From DTU072 sp050309775 (GTDB lineage: Bacteria > Bacillota > Clostridia > Christensenellales > DTU072), in NCBI GenBank assembly GCA_050309775.1, contig JBNRMV010000013.1, positions 62,001-126,000 of the forward strand: DNA of 64,000 bases, read 5' to 3'. Each line of letters opens with the position of its first letter. Position 1 is the stretch's first letter. The notes below the pieces were generated by a model. The model made no database searches. It was given only the letters and a program-made list of their open reading frames with translations, and had not been told where the DNA came from. Shown piece after piece: positions 52,121 through 60,940 of this stretch. The translations under genes and the position numbers were made by a program.

Positions 52121-52326
52121 TGCCGCTTGGGAATATGCCTATGTATATTATAGTAAAATGAAAAATAAAGATAAGATACTTCGATTGAGCTAACCAGATT
52201 ATCCGCATAATAAAAACCGCTTACTGTGCGAAATGAAGAAATCCTATCCGCATACCTTGTCAAGCGACATATTATGCCGCCGCAGGCGGTATCCACAATA
52301 CCGCACCAGTCGGGTAATAAAGTGAT
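52121..52326. other. Intergenic stretch without a gene
   Basis: About 200 bp between the exporter promoter and the hydA terminator. It contains a short GC hairpin (CCGCC-GCA-GGCGG, near 52278-52290) and otherwise A/T-rich sequence; I see no coding or RNA signal. Confidence 0.5.
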
Positions 52327-52349
52327 AAAAAAACCGCCTTGCGGCGGTT
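52327..52349 (-). terminator. Terminator of the hydrogenase operon
   Basis: 7-bp stem AACCGCC/GGCGGTT with loop GCAA (52332-52338, 52343-52349) followed by a T run on the minus strand, 7 nt after the hydA stop. Confidence 0.9.
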
Positions 52350-52355
52350 CTTTGT

Positions 52356-54080
52356 TTATCTTGCGGTATAGTGCGTATGCAGTACCTCATGCGCCCTGTG
52401 GCTGTTGGGCTTGCCGAAATAATTGTCGTAAAGCTCCTTAACTACGGGGTTCTCGTGGGATTTGCGCAATGTGGACTTCTTGTCGGTGTCATAGATTGCT
52501 TTTGCTCTGAGTCCGGGTACATCCATATTGTTGCGTTCTTCTGCCGTTCTGATGGGCTGACCGCCGCCGTTTACGCAGCCGCCGGGGCATGACATAATCT
52601 CAACAAAGTGATAGTCTGCTTCGCCCTTTCTGATTTTGTCCATGATTATCTTTGCATTTGTCAAGCTGCTGGCTACGGCAACTTTTACTTCTATGCCGGC
52701 TATGCAATATGTGGCTTCTTTTATGCCTTTCATGCCTCTAACTTCTTTGAAGTCAAGATTCTCGAAACTCTTGCCCTCAAGCACTTCCCTGACGGTACGC
52801 AAAGCTGCTTCCATAACGCCGCCCGTTGTGCCGAATATTAGTCCTGCTGTTGAGCCAAGTCCCAGCGCCGGGTCGAATGTCGCGTCTTCCAGTTCTTTGT
52901 ACATGATGCCTTGCATTTTGATAAGTCTGGCAAGTTCACGAGTGGTCAGAACATAATCAATATCGGGTACGCCCGCAGCGTTCTGATAGCCTCTGCCCTT
53001 CTCAAACTTTTTGGCTGTACATGGCATTATAGATACCACAACTATGTTTTTGGGGTCCAATCCCATCTTTTCGGCATAATAGGTCTTTATGACTGCGCCG
53101 AACATTTGTTGCGGTGATTTGCAGGTAGACAAGTTGGGGATAAGGTCTGGATAATAGTGTTCAACAAACTTTATCCATGCAGGTGAACAGCTGGTCAACA
53201 TGGGAAGCACGCCGCCGTTCTGCACTCTGTCAATAAACTCATAGCCCTCTTCAATTATGGTAAGGTCGGCTGTCATGTTGACATCGTACACTTGGGCAAA
53301 ACCAAGTTGCTTTGTTGCGGCTACCATTTTGCCCTCGGTGTTGGTGCCGACGGGATATCCGAATTCCTCTCCGATTGCCACTCTGACTGCCGGAGCCGTA
53401 ATTGCTACAACATGCTTGCTCTTGTCATTCAAAGCCTTGATAACATCGGCTATTTCGTCTCTTTCTCTCAAAGCGCCGGTGGGGCAGACATTTATGCACT
53501 GTCCGCATGCCACGCAGGGAACTTTGTTCAAATCCTGGCTGAAGTATGTGCCGATATGCGTTGCAAAACCTCTTGCGTTGGCGCCGATGACGCCTACGCT
53601 CTGATAGTTTTTGCATGCTGCGGAGCAACGGCGGCAAAGTATGCACTTGTTGTTGTCGCGTACCAAATAAGGCGTCGAAAGGTCAAGCGCAAAATCGTTT
53701 GCTTCGCCACCATAGTGATATGCGTCGCAGTTGTACTCTTTGCTGAGCTGTTGCAGTTCGCAATTTTGTGAGCGAACGCAGGACAGACAGTTTCTGTCGT
53801 GGTTGCTGAGTATTAGTTCCAAAGTTGTTTTTCTGCTGTCAAGCACTCTCTTTGAGTTGGTGACAACCTCCATGCCCTCCGACACGGGGTATACGCAGGA
53901 GGCAACAAGAGTTCTTGCGCCTTTTACTTCAACGACGCAAACACGGCAAGCGCCTATCTCGTTGGCATCTTTCAAATAGCAAAGTGTGGGAATCTTTATG
54001 CCGGCCTGCCTTGCAGCCGCCAATATTGTGGTGCCTTCGGCAACGCTGATTTGCTTTCCGTTTATGGTTAGGTTAATCAT
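52356..54080 (-). CDS. hydA: NADH-linked [FeFe] hydrogenase catalytic subunit
   Basis: 574 residues from the ATG at 54080 (AGGAGG 6 nt upstream). Domains in order: [2Fe-2S] ferredoxin (CYLKDANEIGACRVC), His-Cys3 [4Fe-4S] (HDRNCLSCVRSQNC), two [4Fe-4S] (CILCRRCSAAC, CVACGQCINVCP), then the H-cluster domain with L1 TSCSPAW (~296-302), L2 MPCTAKKFE, L3 EIMSCPGGCVNGGGQP, and the small-subunit-like C-terminus (VVKELYDNYFGKPNSHRAHEVLHTHY). Forms the trimeric HydABC that makes or oxidises H2 with NADH and ferredoxin (bifurcating in characterised relatives). L1 has Ser in place of the second Cys of TSCCP. Confidence 0.96.
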   Translation of the reverse strand: MINLTINGKQISVAEGTTILAAARQAGIKIPTLCYLKDANEIGACRVCVVEVKGARTLVASCVYPVSEGMEVVTNSKRVLDSRKTTLELILSNHDRNCLSCVRSQNCELQQLSKEYNCDAYHYGGEANDFALDLSTPYLVRDNNKCILCRRCSAACKNYQSVGVIGANARGFATHIGTYFSQDLNKVPCVACGQCINVCPTGALRERDEIADVIKALNDKSKHVVAITAPAVRVAIGEEFGYPVGTNTEGKMVAATKQLGFAQVYDVNMTADLTIIEEGYEFIDRVQNGGVLPMLTSCSPAWIKFVEHYYPDLIPNLSTCKSPQQMFGAVIKTYYAEKMGLDPKNIVVVSIMPCTAKKFEKGRGYQNAAGVPDIDYVLTTRELARLIKMQGIMYKELEDATFDPALGLGSTAGLIFGTTGGVMEAALRTVREVLEGKSFENLDFKEVRGMKGIKEATYCIAGIEVKVAVASSLTNAKIIMDKIRKGEADYHFVEIMSCPGGCVNGGGQPIRTAEERNNMDVPGLRAKAIYDTDKKSTLRKSHENPVVKELYDNYFGKPNSHRAHEVLHTHYTAR

Positions 54081-54090
54081 ATTGTACCTC

Positions 54091-55872
54091 CTATTTCTTG
54101 ATGACAGCGTCAAATTTGCAAACATCCATACAGACTCCGCACTTGATGCACTTGTCAACATCTATTATGTGTCTTTCTTTTACTTTTCCCGTGATAGCTC
54201 CTACCGGGCACTTCCTAGCGCACAGCGTGCAGCCCTTGCAGTTCTCGGTAATGTAGTACTGAAGCAAGGATTTGCAGACGCCAGCCGGACACTTCTTGTC
54301 TCTGACATGCGCTTCATACTCATCTCTGAAATAATTCAGAGTCGAAAGCACCGGGTTGGGGGCAGTTTGTCCCAGTCCGCAAAGCGAATTGTCTTTTATG
54401 TAGTAGCAAAGTTTTTCCATGTCTTCAAGGTCTTTCATTTCTGCCTTGCCTTCGGTTATTTTCTCAAGGTATTCAAGCAATCTCTTGGTTCCTATACGGC
54501 AGGGAGTACATTTGCCGCAAGACTCTTCCTGTGTGAATTCCAAGAAGAACTTTGCGATGTCAACCATGCAGTTGTCCTCGTCCATAACAATAAGTCCGCC
54601 CGAGCCCATCATGGAGCCGATTGCAATAAGGTTGTCATAGTCGATTGGCACATCAAGGTGCTTTGCCGGAATGCAGCCGCCGGAAGGTCCGCCGGTCTGA
54701 GCGGCTTTGAATTTCTTGCCGTTGGGGATACCTCCGCCGATATCTTCTACGATTGTGCGCAGCGTCGTACCCATGGGGATTTCGACAAGTCCGGTGTTCA
54801 TAATTTTGCCGCCCAACGCAAAAACTTTTGTGCCTTTTGACTTTTCGGTGCCCATGCTTGCAAACCAGTCAGCGCCTTTAAGTATGATTTGCGCTATGTT
54901 GGCATAGGTTTCCACATTGTTGAGCAATGTCGGCTTTCCGAAAAGACCCTTAACTGCCGGGAACGGAGGACGGGGGCGAGGCTCTCCGCGCTTTCCTTCG
55001 ATACTTGCCATAAGAGCTGTCTCCTCTCCGCAAACAAATGCGCCGGAGCCAAGTCTTATTTCAAGGTCAAAGTTGTTGCCTGTGCCCAGTATGTTTTTGC
55101 CCAACAGACCGTATTCTTTGGCTTGCTCTATGGCAATCTGAAGTCTTTTTACGGCTATGGGATATTCTGCTCTGACATATACATAACCTTGGTCTGAACC
55201 GATGGCATAGCCTGCTATTGTCATGGCCTCAACCAACGCATGGGGGTCGCCTTCCAGCACTGACCTGTCCATAAACGCTCCGGGGTCGCCCTCGTCGGCG
55301 TTGCAGCAGACATATTTCTTGTCGCCGACAGCGTTCTTTGTGAACTGCCACTTCAAACCTGTGGGGAATCCGCCGCCGCCGCGTCCGCGCAGTCCTGATG
55401 CCTTGACGATGTCTATGACTTCTTGCGGAGTCAACTCGTTGTAGCACTTAATGAGCGCTTGATAGCCGTCATTTGCTATGTATTCATCAATATTTTCGGG
55501 GTCGATATAACCGCAGTTGCGCAAAGCTACACGCTTTTGGTTTTTATAAAAAGCTGTCTCATTCAGGGCTTTTATTTGGGTATCGGAGGTTTCTTTGTAT
55601 AGAAGTTTTGAGACTATTCTGCCCTTTATGATATGCTCGTCGACGATTTCTTGTACATTCTCGGGTTTGATATGCTGATAGAACGCTCCCTCTGGATAGA
55701 TGACAACGACAGGTCCGCAGGCGCACAGTCCGAAGCAACCGGTTGTGATAACCTTTACTTCGTTCTCAAGCCCGGCTTCTTTTATTCTCTGCTCGAATTC
55801 GTCATGAACCTTTTTGGAGTTGCCGCTTGCGCAACCGGTTCCGCCGCAAACTAAAATATGGTTTCTAAACAT
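54091..55872 (-). CDS. hydB: Hydrogenase NADH-binding flavoprotein subunit (NuoF-like)
   Basis: 593 residues. An N-terminal thioredoxin-like [2Fe-2S] domain (CGGTGCASG, TTGCFGLCACGP) is followed by the NuoF core: FMN/NADH sites GRGGGGFPTGLKW, NADEGDPGAFMDR, FVCGEETALMASIEG, then SLBB and the [4Fe-4S] ligands SCGKCTPCRIGTKR. A C-terminal pair of [4Fe-4S] clusters (CKGCTLCARKCP, CIKCGVCMDVC) completes the protein. This is the architecture of HydB in NAD-linked trimeric hydrogenases. SD GGAGG. 10 bp from hydA. Confidence 0.96.
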   Translation of the reverse strand: MFRNHILVCGGTGCASGNSKKVHDEFEQRIKEAGLENEVKVITTGCFGLCACGPVVVIYPEGAFYQHIKPENVQEIVDEHIIKGRIVSKLLYKETSDTQIKALNETAFYKNQKRVALRNCGYIDPENIDEYIANDGYQALIKCYNELTPQEVIDIVKASGLRGRGGGGFPTGLKWQFTKNAVGDKKYVCCNADEGDPGAFMDRSVLEGDPHALVEAMTIAGYAIGSDQGYVYVRAEYPIAVKRLQIAIEQAKEYGLLGKNILGTGNNFDLEIRLGSGAFVCGEETALMASIEGKRGEPRPRPPFPAVKGLFGKPTLLNNVETYANIAQIILKGADWFASMGTEKSKGTKVFALGGKIMNTGLVEIPMGTTLRTIVEDIGGGIPNGKKFKAAQTGGPSGGCIPAKHLDVPIDYDNLIAIGSMMGSGGLIVMDEDNCMVDIAKFFLEFTQEESCGKCTPCRIGTKRLLEYLEKITEGKAEMKDLEDMEKLCYYIKDNSLCGLGQTAPNPVLSTLNYFRDEYEAHVRDKKCPAGVCKSLLQYYITENCKGCTLCARKCPVGAITGKVKERHIIDVDKCIKCGVCMDVCKFDAVIKK

Positions 55873-55882
55873 TTGCTTCCTC

Positions 55883-56251
55883 CTACTCTATATCTAAGAT
55901 GTATTCCGTAACGACATTGCCGTTGACTATGTGTTCGCTTACGATTTTTTTTGCGGCTTCGGCGTCAAGGTTGACATATGTCACAACCTCTTTCCCCGGT
56001 ATGTAAACCTGAGCCATCGGCTCGTATTTGCACATGCCTAAGCAACCCGACTGTGTAACTTTTACTTGATGCAAGTTGCGCTTTGCCGCTTCCTCAAGAA
56101 AAGCGTTTATTACCGGTCTTGCTCCGGCTGCTATTCCGCAGGTTGCCATTCCGACAACGATTCTGATATCGCCCTCGCTTTGCGCATCCCTTGAACCCAA
56201 TACTTTCTGCATTCTTTCTTTGATTGCATTGATATCTGCTATGGATTTCAT
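55883..56251 (-). CDS. Thioredoxin-like [2Fe-2S] ferredoxin of the hydrogenase operon
   Basis: 122 residues with four conserved cysteines in MATCGIAAGARPV and TQSGCLGMCKYEP, the thioredoxin-like ferredoxin pattern (as in the C-terminal half of NuoE or the N-terminus of HydB). Usually present between the HATPase and hydB genes of Clostridial hydABC operons; it probably relays electrons to or from HydB. It is coupled to the upstream ATPase gene by an ATGA overlap. Confidence 0.9.
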   Translation of the reverse strand: MKSIADINAIKERMQKVLGSRDAQSEGDIRIVVGMATCGIAAGARPVINAFLEEAAKRNLHQVKVTQSGCLGMCKYEPMAQVYIPGKEVVTYVNLDAEAAKKIVSEHIVNGNVVTEYILDIE

Positions 56252-56814
56252 ATAATTAAACCTCCGTTTGTTGCGTTTATGTTTTCTTTTATATAACTCT
56301 TTATGGAACTTATTATTTCGTATTCGTCGATAGGTATGTCTTCCAGTTCCTCTCTTATTTCGCGGGTGTCAAAGTTAAATTCCTTTGTGCCGCTTTCTGT
56401 CTTTATTTGATAATTCAATATAAAGTCTTTTTCTGGCGAGCCCATCAGCAGCATCGCCATAGTCTCCTCCATATCGCCCATAGGCACTCTGTCTATTGAA
56501 GATATCCCAAAGCTGGCTTTTACGACGGTGCCCATACCTTCTTTTGAACTTATTTCAAATGCTCCGCCGCTTGCCTCTGCCGCCATTTTGAATAACGGCA
56601 ACCCCATTCCTACATTGCGTGTTGTCCTCGTGGTGGTGAAGGGGTCTGTTACTTTCTTCAGCAGCTCTTTGCTCATGCCCTTGCCGTCATCGGTGACAGT
56701 TATGGACAGTTTGTCCGCGGGGTAGTCGGCTTCGATATCAATAATAATCAAATCTGCGCCGGCTTTTATGGAGTTCTGCACTATATCGAGTATGTGCAGC
56801 GAAAGTTCCCTCAT
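56248..56814 (-). CDS. HATPase_c (GHKL) protein of the hydrogenase operon
   Basis: 188 residues with the GHKL ATP-binding fold: N-box ELSLHILDIVQNSIKAGADLI, G1 VTDDGKGM, F/G2 TRNVGMGLPLFKMAAEASGG, and EGMGTVVKASF. There is no phospho-acceptor His dimerisation domain, so it is an ATP-binding regulatory protein and not a complete sensor kinase. Conserved between hydC and the 2Fe-2S gene in Clostridia. I use the ATG at 56814; the frame to 56838 would begin with TTG. Only 7 nt separate it from the hydC stop, so translation is probably by reinitiation. Confidence 0.88.
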   Translation of the reverse strand: MRELSLHILDIVQNSIKAGADLIIIDIEADYPADKLSITVTDDGKGMSKELLKKVTDPFTTTRTTRNVGMGLPLFKMAAEASGGAFEISSKEGMGTVVKASFGISSIDRVPMGDMEETMAMLLMGSPEKDFILNYQIKTESGTKEFNFDTREIREELEDIPIDEYEIISSIKSYIKENINATNGGLII

Positions 56815-56821
56815 ATTGAGC

Positions 56822-57319
56822 TTAATTATTTTCGGCAATTATTTTCTCGACATCGCTTACGCTTACTTTGCCGTATACCTTGTCATTCACCGTGAGAACA
56901 GGCGCCAAACCGCAGCAACCTATGCATCTTGTGGCTACAAGGCTGTAATAACCGTCGGCGCAGCATTCGCCTGCGTCAATGCCAAGGGTCGTTTTGAACT
57001 TATCAAGAACCTGTCCGGAACCTTTCACATAACAGGCAGTGCCCATGCAAATCGAAACCTGCTTTTTGCCCTGCGGATTCAATGTGAATTGCGAATAAAA
57101 AGTCGCCACTCCGAACACCTCTTCTTGCCTCAAATCCAATTCTTGGGCAATGATGTCCTGAACCTCAATGGGAAGATAGCCATAAATGTTCTGCGCCGCT
57201 TGCAATGCCGGCATAAGCGCTCCGTCCATCTTCTTGATTACTGCCAATTTCTCTCTCAGTCGCTTCTCTTGTTCCGGTGTTCCGTTGAATGCAACCTTCG
57301 TGAGCTTTATCTTGCTCAT
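56822..57319 (-). CDS. hydC: Hydrogenase NuoE-like subunit
   Basis: 165 residues. The NuoE fold starts with a helical half (ALMPALQAAQNIYGYLPIEVQDIIAQEL) and ends in a thioredoxin-like [2Fe-2S] domain with ligands in CMGTACYVKGSG and TRCIGCCGLAPVL. It transfers electrons between HydB and HydA. SD AGGAGG and its own promoter; first gene of the hydC-HATPase-2Fe2S-hydB-hydA operon. Confidence 0.95.
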   Translation of the reverse strand: MSKIKLTKVAFNGTPEQEKRLREKLAVIKKMDGALMPALQAAQNIYGYLPIEVQDIIAQELDLRQEEVFGVATFYSQFTLNPQGKKQVSICMGTACYVKGSGQVLDKFKTTLGIDAGECCADGYYSLVATRCIGCCGLAPVLTVNDKVYGKVSVSDVEKIIAENN

Positions 57320-57357
57320 ATAATGAACCTCCTGTTATGTATTTTAACAACCAACAT

Positions 57358-57386
57358 ATTATATATAAATTGTCGCTCTTATTCAA
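57358..57386 (-). promoter_or_regulatory. Promoter of the hydCBA operon
   Basis: -35 TTGAAT (57381-57386), 17-bp spacer, perfect -10 TATAAT (57358-57363); leader ~30 nt. An A/T-rich 5-bp hairpin with trailing T's just after the nadE stop may end the preceding operon. Confidence 0.7.
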
Positions 57387-57499
57387 GCGTTTTATATTCT
57401 TTTCCGACAAATTTATTTATTTTTTACTCTTTTCCACAAACTTAATGGATTTTGCCGCCCAATGCTGTTTTCTTTTGAAAAAACAAAGGTATTTTTTAC

Positions 57500-58228
57500 C
57501 TATTTATAAAACTTGATGCCCTCTCTTTTGTGCGCCGTCTTTCTGTATGCTTGCTCAATCCTTTGTCTGACGGCGTCGTCGGCTTTTTGCAACAACAAGT
57601 AGTCGTCAATTTCGTTGTAGGTGATGCCCATTTCGCTTTCGTCGGTCTGTCCTTCATACAGTCCGGCAGAGGGCGCCTTGTCAATAATTTCTGCCGGCGC
57701 ATCAAGATAGCGCAGCATGGCAAAAATCTCTCTTACGGTCAAATCGCCTATGGGATTGAAGTCGCAAGCGCCGTCCCCCCACTTAGTGAAATAGCCCATG
57801 GTAGCTTCGCTTCTGTTGCCCGTGCCCGCCACAAGATAATTTTTGCGTTGAGCATAATTATAAAGCGTTATCATGCGCAGTCTGGGATTTATGTTGGCAT
57901 AAGCCATATCGTTTTGTTCGGGACAAAGTCTGGCAACAAGTTCTCTAAACTGCTTTTTTATCGGGGTAAGGTCGACTTCAAGCGTATTTATGCCGTACTT
58001 ATCGCCCAGCAACAGAGCATGCTGCTTGTCTATTCCAAAATTGCGGCTGCTCTCGCAAGGCATAATAATACCTGTGACATTTTCCGTTGCCTTTTTGCAC
58101 AGTATTCCGACAAGCGCGCTGTCTTTGCCGCCGCTTGCGCCAAACACTATGCCGTTGGCGCCTGCCTCGGCAAGAATACTTCTTATCCAGTCAACCCTTT
58201 TGTTTACTTCGGTAGCAAAATCTCTCAT
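57500..58228 (-). CDS. nadE: Ammonia-dependent NAD synthetase
   Basis: Last step of NAD synthesis (NaAD + NH3 + ATP). PP-loop VFGASGGKDSALVGIL; further conserved NYAQRKNYLVAGTGNRSE, GYFTKWGDGACDFNPIGDL, SAGLYEGQTDESEMGITY. Length 242 with no glutaminase domain, so ammonia-dependent. SD GGAGG; overlaps the PHP gene by 4 nt. Its place at the end of the hydrogenase-regulatory operon links NAD supply with NADH-dependent H2 metabolism (inference). Confidence 0.95.
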   Translation of the reverse strand: MRDFATEVNKRVDWIRSILAEAGANGIVFGASGGKDSALVGILCKKATENVTGIIMPCESSRNFGIDKQHALLLGDKYGINTLEVDLTPIKKQFRELVARLCPEQNDMAYANINPRLRMITLYNYAQRKNYLVAGTGNRSEATMGYFTKWGDGACDFNPIGDLTVREIFAMLRYLDAPAEIIDKAPSAGLYEGQTDESEMGITYNEIDDYLLLQKADDAVRQRIEQAYRKTAHKREGIKFYK

Positions 58229-58923
58229 TTATCCTCCTTTATGCTGTCTAAAATATCTTTTATGTTTGTTGAGCGCGCCTCTACATAATTCACTCTCTCG
58301 GAAATATCCTCCAAGCGGTGAGCATCGGAGTTGCGCAGTTGCTTGTAGCCGCTGTACTTTTTGCAAATGTCGGCAGCGGCGTTTTTGCTCAGTTCGACTA
58401 TGTCGGTGCCTATGTCCGGCGGAATGTCGCCCAGAATGGCAAGAATGCCGTTCTCGCTCCTATCTATATGAGCCGCCGCAGCTATTCCGCCAAAGGTCTT
58501 TGCCTGTCTTATGATTTCATATACGCCCTGCTCAATTCCCACAAGAAGAAGATACTCCTCTTGTCCGACTATGTTGTCATCGGCATCAATAATCAGTTGT
58601 TTGCCGAATATGTCTTCTCTGTTCTTTACTTTCATTTTCGTTAGGGTTTTATAAAAACGCTCAAGTGAATCATAATCATAAAACAAGCACAGCACATGTA
58701 TATCTTCGCTTGTTTGCACCTCAATCCCCGGCACAACGGTTATGCCGAAATCTTCACCGCACTGCATGGCGGCCTTGACATTTTTTATGGTGTTGTGGTC
58801 GCTGATGGCAATGGCGTTCAGCCCTTTGACCGCCGCCATTCCGACAATATTCGACGGCGTCATATCGTCGTCTGCGCATGGTGACAAGGCGCTGTGAATG
58901 TGAAAATCATAGTATATTTTCAT
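58225..58923 (-). CDS. PHP-domain metal-dependent phosphoesterase
   Basis: 232 residues starting MKIYYDFHIHSALSPCADDDM, the first PHP metal motif (HxH). Others: ISDHNTIKN, VPGIEVQTSEDIHVLC (Glu + His), AAAHIDRSENG and RNSDAHRLEDI. This is the PHP family of trinucleotide/AMP-type phosphatases; the substrate is unknown. The ATG at 58923 overlaps the upstream DRTGG gene by 17 nt; a longer frame to 58965 lacks support. Found with hydrogenase-like genes in many Clostridia. Confidence 0.88.
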   Translation of the reverse strand: MKIYYDFHIHSALSPCADDDMTPSNIVGMAAVKGLNAIAISDHNTIKNVKAAMQCGEDFGITVVPGIEVQTSEDIHVLCLFYDYDSLERFYKTLTKMKVKNREDIFGKQLIIDADDNIVGQEEYLLLVGIEQGVYEIIRQAKTFGGIAAAAHIDRSENGILAILGDIPPDIGTDIVELSKNAAADICKKYSGYKQLRNSDAHRLEDISERVNYVEARSTNIKDILDSIKEDK

Positions 58924-59257
58924 TTTTTGTGGCGTCCAGTTTTCCCAGACGAAATGCACATTCAAACGACGACAATTTTGTTTCTATCAAGTTTATGCCT
59001 TCTGTTTTGCAACATTCGGTAAGTCTGTCGTCAGCCTTTACGCCGTCACAAATGACAATTGCCGACACTTCTCCGAGCTTTGCCACAGCAGCAACATTGG
59101 CGTTGTTCATGACGGTGAACCAAACGGCTTTGTCGGGTACCTTGCTGATTACAAATGACAAAAAATCGCCGCAATAACCGCTTTCTATGTCACAGTCCTT
59201 GCAGAAAACTATTTTTCCGTCTATCAGCTTGCTCAATTCAGTTGTGCTAATCTTCAT
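58907..59257 (-). CDS. DRTGG-domain protein, copy 1
   Basis: 116 residues, DRTGG-like fold as in the N-terminus of HPr kinase and in PTA extensions: MKISTTELSKLIDGKIV, SGYCGDFLSFVISKVPDKAVWFTV, VAAVAKLGEVSAIVICDG. Possible ligand-binding module; no catalytic residue is known. It overlaps the downstream PHP gene by 17 nt and the upstream hydrogenase-like gene by 11 nt. A second copy opens the operon. Confidence 0.78.
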   Translation of the reverse strand: MKISTTELSKLIDGKIVFCKDCDIESGYCGDFLSFVISKVPDKAVWFTVMNNANVAAVAKLGEVSAIVICDGVKADDRLTECCKTEGINLIETKLSSFECAFRLGKLDATKNENIL

Positions 59258-60497
59258 TCTTTTCCATCCTTGTGCAAAGCGAAATATCCGCTTCGCCGTT
59301 AACTACATCTTCGGCAAATGCCCTGCAAGACGGAGCGCCGCAGTTGCCGCAATCAAGACCCGGCAATTGTTTCATAATGGCGTCAATGTCGCTCATCTTT
59401 TTCAGCGCCACAATAAAATCTTCGTCCAACCGCAGAATATTGCTTGTTTCGGGGTTTGTTTCCCACTTGAAATAATCAAGGTCTTTGTCCACAGAGTCAA
59501 TAGTGTGTTTTGAAAGCGGCATACTCTTGTAAAGCTCGCGTATTTTTGACCGCGCGACAAAGGGGTTTTCGATGTTCAGCACTCCGCCGACACAACCGCC
59601 TATGCAAGCGTTAAGTTCGATAAAGTCCATATGGTCAAGTTTGTTGTCTTCAAGTTCTTTCAGCACATTTATGCAGTTTTCGATGCCGTCGGCAGCTACA
59701 TATTTGTCTTTCATTATGCCTGCCGCCTCGCCGCCCGAACATGCCCACGCAAAGCCCAGCATTCCCGTGCTTGCCTGTTCTGTGCATTCTTTTATGTTTC
59801 TAAGTTCGGGGAGCAGACGGAAATATACTTCCGATGCTGACAGCACACCGTCTATAAGCGGCTTTTCTACGCCCAAACCGCTCTTTAGCGCAAATACTTT
59901 CGCCGGGCATGGGGATATGAAAAATATGCCTATCTCTTTGGCGTCCAGTCCGGTCTTTTTGACGGCGTTCTCACGGGCAAGTTTTGCCACGATATCGACG
60001 GGAGCAAGCAGGTTGAGCAAATTGTCGGTCAAGGAATGGTATTTCAATAATATCAATTGCAAAATTGCCGGACATGCCGTACTGATGATGGGCTTTTTGA
60101 TTTCGCCCTCTTTCATTATGCGCCTTGTGGCGTCGCTTGAAAGCTCGGCGCCTATGGACACTTCCATGACTTCGTCAAACCCGATTTGTTTTAGTCCACA
60201 AATAATCAGTCCCAAGTTGTCAAGGTTGTTGAACTGTCCGAAAAATGACGGCGCAGGCAAGGCAATCTTGTATTTATAGTCATTTATGGTGTCAATGCTG
60301 TCGTAGACGGCTTTTTTGGCATAGTGATGACATACGCGGACGCATTCTCCGCAACCTATGCATTTGTCATAGTAGATTTTTGCTTTGCCGTTTCTTACGC
60401 GAATTGCTTCGGTGGGGCATCTGCGCATACACGCAACACAACCCATACACTTGTCTTGTTCCAGCGTAACCGTATGCAATCTTTTTTCCTGTGACAT
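59247..60497 (-). CDS. Divergent [FeFe]-hydrogenase-like iron-sulfur protein (putative sensor)
   Basis: 416 residues from the ATG at 60497 (AAGGTG upstream). N-terminal two [4Fe-4S] motifs (CMGCVACMRRCP, CIGCGECVRVC); a hydrogenase large-subunit fold in which the H-cluster loops are altered: L1 STACPA, L2 SPCPAKVFA, L3 ELNACIGGCVGGVLN. Cysteines at the cubane positions are largely kept, but the MPC Met and GGGQP are not. A C-terminal Fe-S domain (CGNCGAPSCRAFAEDV) completes it. Corresponds to the putative regulatory group of [FeFe]-hydrogenase-like proteins. With the ATPase, DRTGG and PHP genes it probably forms a redox/H2-sensing unit. Confidence 0.88.
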   Translation of the reverse strand: MSQEKRLHTVTLEQDKCMGCVACMRRCPTEAIRVRNGKAKIYYDKCIGCGECVRVCHHYAKKAVYDSIDTINDYKYKIALPAPSFFGQFNNLDNLGLIICGLKQIGFDEVMEVSIGAELSSDATRRIMKEGEIKKPIISTACPAILQLILLKYHSLTDNLLNLLAPVDIVAKLARENAVKKTGLDAKEIGIFFISPCPAKVFALKSGLGVEKPLIDGVLSASEVYFRLLPELRNIKECTEQASTGMLGFAWACSGGEAAGIMKDKYVAADGIENCINVLKELEDNKLDHMDFIELNACIGGCVGGVLNIENPFVARSKIRELYKSMPLSKHTIDSVDKDLDYFKWETNPETSNILRLDEDFIVALKKMSDIDAIMKQLPGLDCGNCGAPSCRAFAEDVVNGEADISLCTRMEKNED

Positions 60498-60511
60498 AAT
60501 CACCTTCTGTG

Positions 60512-60940
60512 TTATAAAAATATTTTGAGCAGCACTTTTGTGCCTTTGCCAACCTCCGATTCTATTTTCATTTCGTCGGTATACTTTTTCATGTTGCTGA
60601 GTCCCATGCCAGCGCCAAAGCCCAACATGCGGATTTCTTCAGGGGCTGTTGAATAGCCCTCTCTCATTGCCAGCTCAATGTCGGCAATGCCCGGACCTTC
60701 GTCTACAAGCTGTATGTCAATAGCCGTCGGAGAAATGTCCACAATTGCTTTGCCGCCGCGCGCATGAATGACCATGTTTATTTCGCCCTCATACATCGAT
60801 ATGGCTGCGCGCCGTACGGTAGCCGGAGGCACTCCAAGTTTTTTCAGCGTATTCTTTACCGTTTCGCTTGCTGTGCCTGCCGAGGCAAAATTTTCTCCGT
60901 CTACATTAAATTCAAAATGCAAACTATCGCTATTCGACAT
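60512..60940 (-). CDS. RsbW-like HATPase (anti-sigma-factor type)
   Basis: 142 residues: helical start (ENFASAGTASETVKNTLKKLG), N-box AAISMYEGEINMVIHARGG, G1 LVDEGPGIADIE, F/G2 LGFGAGMGLSNMKKYTD, then VGKGTKVLLKI. This is the serine-kinase anti-sigma/SpoIIAB-like subgroup of GHKL ATPases. Conserved directly upstream of the hydrogenase-like gene in Clostridia. Its partner is unknown. Confidence 0.88.
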   Translation of the reverse strand: MSNSDSLHFEFNVDGENFASAGTASETVKNTLKKLGVPPATVRRAAISMYEGEINMVIHARGGKAIVDISPTAIDIQLVDEGPGIADIELAMREGYSTAPEEIRMLGFGAGMGLSNMKKYTDEMKIESEVGKGTKVLLKIFL

